Notes under the pieces: model-generated
Seen by the model: the letters and a program-made list of their open reading frames with translations, nothing else
What the model was told of the DNA's origin: nothing
The model's database searches: none
Origin: Rikenellaceae bacterium
Lineage (GTDB): Bacteria > Bacteroidota > Bacteroidia > Bacteroidales > UBA932
Reading direction: 5' to 3'
Assembly: GCA_900769145.1 (NCBI GenBank)
Contig: CAAGFN010000141.1
Coordinates: 1 to 11,125 of the forward strand
Length of the DNA: 11,125 nucleotides
In this document: positions 7,932-11,125 of the stretch, piece by piece
Numbering within the stretch: the stretch's first letter is position 1
Layout: each line of letters opens with the position of its first letter
Position numbers and translations under genes: made by a program

Positions 7932-8432
7932 ATGAGACTATTCACTTTCTTCTTGATTACCGAATTGCTTGCATCGTTGACACCATCTGCCGCCTATGCT
8001 CAGTACAGGGATACCACTGAAACCTCAATGCTGTCCTACCGGAAAGGGCATCTGGAGATGCAGGGCAGCAGGCTAAGCAACGAGGAAGTCAGGCTACTGG
8101 TCGGAGAAGACTACGCAAAATACTGCCGAGGCAGGAAGCAGAGACTGGCAGGGACTATATTGACCCCTATCGGTTCCTGCCTGCTAGGGGCATCGCTCTA
8201 CCTTGAATACATAGGTCTAATCACGACAATGTTCGGAAAACCAGTTCCTTTTTATGCCGGCCTGGCCCTGAATGCCTTCGGAGGCGGCGTGCTGGCCTCA
8301 GGAATAGCCACCCTGCGGGGCGGCCGCAGCAACCTCAAGGAAATCGCCGCCGACTACAACGGCAGGCAGACCGGCGCCGAAGTCTCATTCGGACCTACAG
8401 AAAACGGAATCGGCCTCGCTGTCAGGCTTTAG
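7932..8432 (+). CDS. Small secreted or inner-membrane protein of unknown function
   Basis: A 166-residue protein that I cannot assign to a named family. It has a signal peptide (MRLFTFFLITELLASLTPSA, probable cleavage after AYA near residue 23). A motif LSNEEVRLLVGEDYAKYCRGR (residues 48-68) resembles an LS..E...LvG..Y..Y motif that recurs in Bacteroidales secreted hypotheticals. Two glycine-rich hydrophobic segments at about 73-100 and 106-128 could be membrane helices. The end, VSFGPTENGIGLAVRL, resembles the C-termini of such proteins. It starts five bases after the toxin stop and has no visible promoter, so it is probably co-transcribed with the toxin-antitoxin pair, though a secreted third gene is not a normal part of such modules. 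Confidence 0.75.
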   Translation: MRLFTFFLITELLASLTPSAAYAQYRDTTETSMLSYRKGHLEMQGSRLSNEEVRLLVGEDYAKYCRGRKQRLAGTILTPIGSCLLGASLYLEYIGLITTMFGKPVPFYAGLALNAFGGGVLASGIATLRGGRSNLKEIAADYNGRQTGAEVSFGPTENGIGLAVRL

Positions 8433-8595
8433 TAATCTTCAAATAATAACCAGCATCATCTTATGCATATCTTTCCGGTCCATATTTCCTCCCTCCTCAG
8501 TCACGTAGCTACGGCTACGCTCTTTCTTCGGGAGATAGATAATCTGTCCTCGGAAATCTGATGCAAATCTGAAGCAAGTTATTATTTTCATATTA
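8433..8595. repeat. ~160-bp imperfect palindromic element (MITE- or REP-like)
   Basis: The left arm (8433-8509) and right arm (8514-8595) are diverged reverse complements. The ten-base AAATAATAAC at 8441-8450 matches the complement of 8578-8587 exactly. Further shared blocks along the arms are GC.TCA, TGCAT, TTTCCG and CTCCC. The apex is a perfect stem CGTAGC-TACG-GCTACG (8504-8519). The element begins directly after the TAG of the upstream gene and ends one base before the TGA (on the complement, 8597-8599) of a minus-strand open frame. No target-site duplication was recognised. As RNA it would form one long hairpin on either strand, so it could also act as a bidirectional terminator. Confidence 0.7.
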
Positions 8596-8596
8596 C

Positions 8597-8824
8597 TCAG
8601 GGGCGGCGAGAACACAGCTGGGCCGATTCTGCCAGGCCATTATCGCTCGAACAGAATAGCCTTACGAAAAAATGAAAAACAACTGACCCTGCTACAATGT
8701 ACTGTGGTGGGGGTGGTTGTTCACTGAGGCTCTCCAGAGGGGTCCAATAAACAAGCACCACCGCCACAGATACTTCAGAGGCAGGTTTCTGTTCACTGAA
8801 ATCACAATAGAAAGACAGCACCAC
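8597..8824 (-). CDS. Doubtful 75-residue open frame with an internal peptide duplication
   Basis: Starts at GTG and ends at TGA one base from the palindromic element. Two segments are related: VSVVLSFYCDF-SEQKPAS (beginning just upstream of the GTG) and VSVAVVLVYWTPLESLSEQPPPP. The underlying DNA repeats are offset by 72 and 63 bases, both multiples of three. I recognise no family, no ATG and no consensus promoter, and the rest (VFHFFVRLFCSS...AQLCSRRP) gives no clear signal of a fold. It may be a small gene, a remnant, or a structured repeat that happens to be open. Confidence 0.2.
   Translation of the reverse strand: MVLSFYCDFSEQKPASEVSVAVVLVYWTPLESLSEQPPPPQYIVAGSVVFHFFVRLFCSSDNGLAESAQLCSRRP
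8702..8769. repeat. Long stem-loop and overlapping direct repeats
   Basis: Positions 8702-8721 and 8750-8769 are reverse complements at 17 of 20 bases, around a 28-base loop that contains a small CTC/GAG stem. Overlapping it, TGTTCACTGA occurs at 8718-8727 and 8790-8799, and GCACCACCG at 8755-8763 and 8818-8826, so a ~40-base unit is present twice. The function is unknown. Confidence 0.5.
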
Positions 8825-8845
8825 CGAAACGGGTGAAAAATTTCA

Positions 8846-8859
8846 ATGCATATATGCAT
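8846..8859. repeat. Perfect 14-bp palindrome upstream of the DUF2795 promoter
   Basis: ATGCATATATGCAT is its own reverse complement and ends five bases before the probable -33 box. It could be a repressor or activator site for the DUF2795 gene; the sequence alone does not say which protein would bind. Confidence 0.4.
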
Positions 8860-8863
8860 ATCG

Positions 8864-8895
8864 TTTCCCATTTTTATTGAAAATAGTTATATTTG
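8864..8895 (+). promoter_or_regulatory. Bacteroidota-type promoter for the DUF2795 gene
   Basis: TTTC (8864-8867, one mismatch from TTTG), 20 bases, then TATATTTG (8888-8895, full match to TAnnTTTG). The predicted start near 8900 gives a leader of about 70 bases. That leader contains a GCAAT-CGG-ATTGC hairpin (8916-8928). Confidence 0.55.
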
Positions 8896-8972
8896 CGGCC
8901 GAAGCGGATAAGCCGGCAATCGGATTGCAGATTGGGCCCGCTTTCACAACAAGATTTTAAAAGATTTTTGAT

Positions 8973-9194
8973 ATGTATTGGACACTTGAACTCGCCGGCA
9001 GCCTGGACGATGCTCCATGGCCGGCAACCAAAGACGAACTGATTGACTACGCCAACCGTTCCGGCGCACCTGAGGAGGTAATCGAGAACCTTCAGGAACT
9101 CGAGGACGACGGCGAGACCTACGAGAGCATTGAGGATATCTGGCCGGACTACCCTACCAAGGACGATTTCTTTTTCAACGAGGAGGAATACTAG
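8973..9194 (+). CDS. DUF2795-family small acidic protein
   Basis: A 73-residue, strongly acidic protein. MYWTLELAGSLDDAPWPATKDELIDYANRSGAPEEVIENLQ has the DAPWPATK.ELIDYA.R.GAP..V..NL..L core of Bacteroidota DUF2795 proteins, and it ends in the conserved EDIWPDYPTKDDFFFNEEEY. It looks complete at both ends. Family members are short, abundant in Bacteroidota and have no established biochemical role. It is transcribed alone: a consensus promoter lies upstream and a strong terminator-like stem-loop lies 70 bases after the stop. A short helical DNA- or protein-binding fold is possible, but that is speculation. Confidence 0.9.
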   Translation: MYWTLELAGSLDDAPWPATKDELIDYANRSGAPEEVIENLQELEDDGETYESIEDIWPDYPTKDDFFFNEEEY

Positions 9195-9263
9195 AATTCT
9201 TCAACAAGAAGGAGGTTTACCGGAGCCATTACAAGTTTGGACACCGTGTCACCCAGAGTACAC

Positions 9264-9300
9264 AAAGCGAGTTAGGTTATATCACGCCTGACTCGCTTTT
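9264..9300 (+). terminator. Stem-loop terminator after the DUF2795 gene
   Basis: AAAGCGAGTTAGG (9264-9276) pairs with CCTGACTCGCTTT (9287-9299) over 13 positions with a single G-T wobble. The loop is ten bases and a short T run (9297-9300) closes the stem. The symmetry of A's before and T's after suits termination in both directions. A second hairpin, TTTTGCA-TTG-TGCAAAA (9297-9313), shares the T run. Confidence 0.7.
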
Positions 9301-9328
9301 GCATTGTGCAAAACGCACTTTGTATTTG
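9298..9328 (+). promoter_or_regulatory. Possible promoter for the greA-like gene
   Basis: TTTG (9298-9301), 19 bases, then TGTATTTG (9321-9328), one mismatch from TAnnTTTG. It follows the terminator directly and would give a leader of about 215 bases to the ATG at 9552. No better promoter was seen between 9425 and 9551. Confidence 0.3.
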
Positions 9329-9551
9329 GAGAAGCTTCAAAAGCAAGCACAGCTATTTGAAGATAATGAAATTAAAGTCCTTTATGAGCCTTGTGCGGAA
9401 TATGGGCAGGATTTACCGTTCTAGGTAAATTTATGCAACATACAACGAGAAATCGCCCAAAGTGCAAAAGCGGGGAAGGTGCATCATAACCGATTTCGCC
9501 TCCTATTTCTCCGAAAGGCCGAAAATGTATGCAGAAAAAAATGACATTGAT

Positions 9552-10034
9552 ATGGAATACCTGTCAAAAGAAAGATACGACGAAATAACCGCCGAACTCA
9601 ATAATCTCATCAACGTGGAATATCCGCGCATCAAGGACGAATTGTCCGAGGCCAGGGCGCAGGGTGACCTTAGCGAGAATTTCGAATACAGGGCTGCAAG
9701 ACGGGCCCAGGGCAAAGCTATCAGCCGCATCCGCTTCCTGCAGAAAGTACTCCAGCATTCCCGCATCATTGACCGGAGCGCATTGCCGAAGGACAGGATT
9801 TCCCTGCTGAGCAAGGTTGAGTTCACACATCTCGGCACGAACAAGAAGATGACCTTCACCATTGTCAGCCATCACGAGATGAACCTGGAGGATGGCAAGC
9901 TTTCGTGCAACTCCCCTATCGGCATTGCCCTGATGGGCAGAAAGGCCGGGGAAATCGTGGATGTTGAGGCTCCGGCTGGGAAATTCCAAATTCGGATTGA
10001 CAATGTGGATGTTGGCAGTTCGGAGGGTCTATAA
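9552..10034 (+). CDS. greA: GreA/GreB-family transcript cleavage factor
   Basis: A 160-residue protein. Residues 1-75 form the N-terminal coiled coil that enters the RNA polymerase secondary channel. The tip, GDLSENFEY, keeps D39 and E42, the pair corresponding to D41 and E44 of E. coli GreA that hold the catalytic metal. Residues about 85-155 form the C-terminal FKBP-like domain, with SPIGIALMGRKAGEIVDVEAPAG typical. The factor should rescue backtracked polymerase by stimulating cleavage of the transcript 3' end. The start MEYLSKERYDEI matches the family; upstream ATGs at 9525 and 9462 would add an unconserved tail. Compared with housekeeping Bacteroidota GreA, the ELSEARAQ...RAARRAQGKAISRIRF stretch looks like a second paralogue type, so a genome may carry another copy. 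It is apparently monocistronic. Confidence 0.92.
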   Translation: MEYLSKERYDEITAELNNLINVEYPRIKDELSEARAQGDLSENFEYRAARRAQGKAISRIRFLQKVLQHSRIIDRSALPKDRISLLSKVEFTHLGTNKKMTFTIVSHHEMNLEDGKLSCNSPIGIALMGRKAGEIVDVEAPAGKFQIRIDNVDVGSSEGL

Positions 10035-10056
10035 ATGGCATACTACCGACATACAC

Positions 10057-10125
10057 GGAGATATCCCGGAAGCCGGCTTCGATTAGCTTTTTGTTTGTGA
10101 AATACATCCTCGTCCGGGTATCTCC
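10057..10125. repeat. Inverted repeat after the greA-like gene
   Basis: GGAGATATCCCGGA (10057-10070) and TCCGGGTATCTCC (10113-10125) are reverse complements apart from one inserted T. Inside lies a perfect palindrome, GAAGCCGGCTTC (10069-10080), and a T-rich stretch (10088-10096). It begins 23 bases after the stop and may form the 3' end of the transcript, but it is not a textbook terminator. Confidence 0.4.
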
Positions 10126-10160
10126 TGAAAACTCCAGTATCTTCATCTCATCAATCGGTT

Positions 10161-10223
10161 ATGTAATTTGTAACCAGCTTCAAATTTGCATCAGATTTCC
10201 GAGGGCAGATTTTCTCCCGAAGA
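10161..10223 (-). repeat. Diverged half-copy of the 8.5-kb palindromic element, inverted
   Basis: Positions 10177-10223 match the reverse complement of 8525-8575 at 44 of 47 aligned bases with one 4-base gap. The shared core includes ATTTGCATCAGATTTCCGAG and CTCCCGAAGA. Weaker similarity runs out to 10161, where a TAAC precedes the core in both. The partner arm of the palindrome is not evident here; instead 10224-10337 holds unrelated sequence with a CGTCC-GGT-GGACG hairpin (10246-10258). This 303-base gap contains no gene I can support. Confidence 0.75.
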
Positions 10224-10337
10224 TGGTCGTGAGCGGTAAGCCAACCGTCCGGTGGACGTTTGCAGCGAGCAGCCGAGGACAGCTTCAAGGCAGACGTGAT
10301 AGCCCACGGACTCTGGTGATATTAATTGCGAACGATT

Positions 10338-11125
10338 ATGAAAACATTCATCCTGAAATGGAGACCGCTCATCTCCAGCTACAAAATGGAGCAGTTCGAG
10401 GAAGAGATGCACTACATCGAGTACGGGGAGTTCAACTGGAGCGTGCACGAGTGGGAGAAGGCCCGCAGCGGGGACAACTTCTACATGGTGAAGGTCGGCG
10501 AAGGCCGCACCGGTATCGTGATGAAGGGGTTCTTCACCTCCGCCCCATATGAGGCGGCGGACTGGTCGGGCAAGAACCGTCAGGTGCACTACATGGACCT
10601 CCGTCCGACCTTCATGGTGCATCATGACAGGTGCAGAATGATAACCACCGATGAACTGTCGACGGCCATCCCGGGGTTCGAATGGGACAGCGGGCATTCC
10701 GGGATGGAACTCCCGCAGGAGCAGGCCTTGACGCTTGACACACTGTGGGATGAATACATTGGGAGCCTTGACGGGAATGTGTGGGACACTGAGAGCGCAT
10801 CACGCAACCTCATCCCTGAAGCTGGCATCGATGATGCCCTGAGAATTGCCACCGATGCCCATTACGACGCAAAGGACCTCGATGGTCGTCCCGTCATCCT
10901 TCATCCCCTTTCCGTCGGGATGTCCGGGAGCAATGAAGAGGAGATGGTCTGCGGATTCCTGCACGACGTTCTGGAGGACAGCGACTATTCAGCAGGAGAT
11001 CTGCGTGAACACGGGTTCTCAGAGCATATTGTCGACACCTTGATGCTCCTGTGTCACGACAAGAGCGTCCCCTACCTCGACTATGTCAGGAACATCGTCG
11101 AGTCCGGAAACAGGACCGCACTCGC
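10338..11125 (+). CDS. PUA/EVE-like domain fused to a RelA/SpoT-type HD phosphohydrolase (3' end off the window)
   Basis: The 262 residues present are open to the right edge. Residues 1-140 resemble Bacteroidales proteins of PUA/EVE-like type: FNWSVHEWEKARSGDNFYMV, GIVMKGFFTSAPYE, DWSGKNRQVHYMDLRP, ELSTAIPGFEWDSGHSGMEL. Such folds bind modified bases or RNA. Residues about 163-262 match the HD domain of SpoT, Rel and MESH1: ALRIATDAHYDAKDLDGRPV, then ILHP with H189, then FLHDVLEDSD with H209-D210 and E213-D214. These correspond to metal ligands and catalytic residues for removing the 3' pyrophosphate of (p)ppGpp. The fourth ligand would lie past the edge, as would any synthetase or TGS domain. 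The start ATG at 10338 matches the family N-terminus (MKTFILKWRPLISSYKMEQF). The HD call is strong, the PUA/EVE call moderate, and the actual substrate is unknown. Confidence 0.85.
   Translation, partial: MKTFILKWRPLISSYKMEQFEEEMHYIEYGEFNWSVHEWEKARSGDNFYMVKVGEGRTGIVMKGFFTSAPYEAADWSGKNRQVHYMDLRPTFMVHHDRCRMITTDELSTAIPGFEWDSGHSGMELPQEQALTLDTLWDEYIGSLDGNVWDTESASRNLIPEAGIDDALRIATDAHYDAKDLDGRPVILHPLSVGMSGSNEEEMVCGFLHDVLEDSDYSAGDLREHGFSEHIVDTLMLLCHDKSVPYLDYVRNIVESGNRTAL

Larger units (their letters stand above)
9194..9424 (+). pseudogene. Start-less open frame, possible C-terminal gene remnant
   Basis: The frame is open for 96 codons from the TGA at 9131 to the TAG at 9422-9424, in the -1 frame relative to the DUF2795 gene. 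It has no ATG or GTG; the only conventional start is TTG at 9299. The part after 9299 reads like genuine protein (RTLYLEKLQKQAQLFEDNEI, later EPCAEYGQDLPF) and is more A/T-rich than the neighbouring genes. I do not recognise the family. The terminator-like stem lies inside the first half. The best guess is a 3' fragment of a lost or transferred gene joined near 9300; chance openness is not excluded. Confidence 0.3.

Noticed and set aside
8433..8595. CRISPR-type repeat or intact insertion sequence at the palindromic element.
   Set aside because: There is only one palindrome here, no regularly spaced repeats, and no transposase frame in or near it.
9916..10146. Minus-strand open frame of 76 residues starting MKILEFSGDTRTRMYFTNKK.
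   Set aside because: The first ~35 residues look protein-like, but the rest is antisense to the greA-like gene and reads as a proline- and cysteine-rich shadow. There is no promoter. It might hide a short remnant, but I cannot support a gene.
10091..10552. Plus-strand frame of 153 residues (and a minus-strand frame at 10191-10697).
   Set aside because: Both overlap the PUA/EVE-HD gene in other frames, cross the repeat half-copy and show no domain motifs.

Overview
The window looks like a chromosomal segment of a Bacteroidota genome, most likely order Bacteroidales. The evidence is the gene families present (an M64 IgA-type metallopeptidase, a DUF2795 protein, a RecQ-UvrD fusion helicase, a GreA-family factor) and four promoters that fit the Bacteroidota consensus (a TTTG-like -33 box, 19-20 bases, then TAnnTTTG). 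I cannot name the genus.

Layout. Positions 1-1135 (minus) hold most of a secreted M64 metallopeptidase whose C-terminus lies beyond the left edge. One base upstream of its start, folE (GTP cyclohydrolase I, 1137-1724, minus) ends, so the two probably share the promoter at 1821-1852. Positions 1868-6832 (minus) encode one 1654-residue protein that joins a DEDD-type exonuclease, a RecQ-type SF2 helicase and a UvrD-type SF1 helicase. It has its own promoter at 6862-6893. Divergent from it lies a two-gene type II toxin-antitoxin module: a Cro/C1-type HTH antitoxin with a ribbon-helix-helix-like C-terminal half, overlapping by 13 bases a PIN-domain toxin. An 8-bp inverted repeat sits on the -33 box of its promoter. 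A small secreted or membrane protein follows 5 bases after the toxin.

Positions 8433-8972 have no firmly supported gene but are rich in structure. They contain a ~160-bp imperfect palindrome, a weakly supported minus-strand reading frame with an internal duplication and a long hairpin, a 14-bp perfect palindrome and a promoter. Then come a 73-residue DUF2795 protein (8973-9194), a strong terminator-like stem-loop (9264-9300) overlapping a start-less open frame that looks like a gene remnant, and a GreA/GreB-family factor (9552-10034). The gap 10035-10337 holds a diverged inverted half-copy of the 8.5-kb palindrome. The right edge cuts a protein (10338 onward) with a PUA/EVE-like N-terminal domain followed by a RelA/SpoT-type HD phosphohydrolase domain.

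The best candidates for unusual biology are the exonuclease-RecQ-UvrD fusion beside the toxin-antitoxin module, the palindromic interspersed element and its inverted relative flanking the DUF2795-greA block, and the EVE-like/HD fusion. No rRNA, tRNA, CRISPR array or intact transposase was seen.
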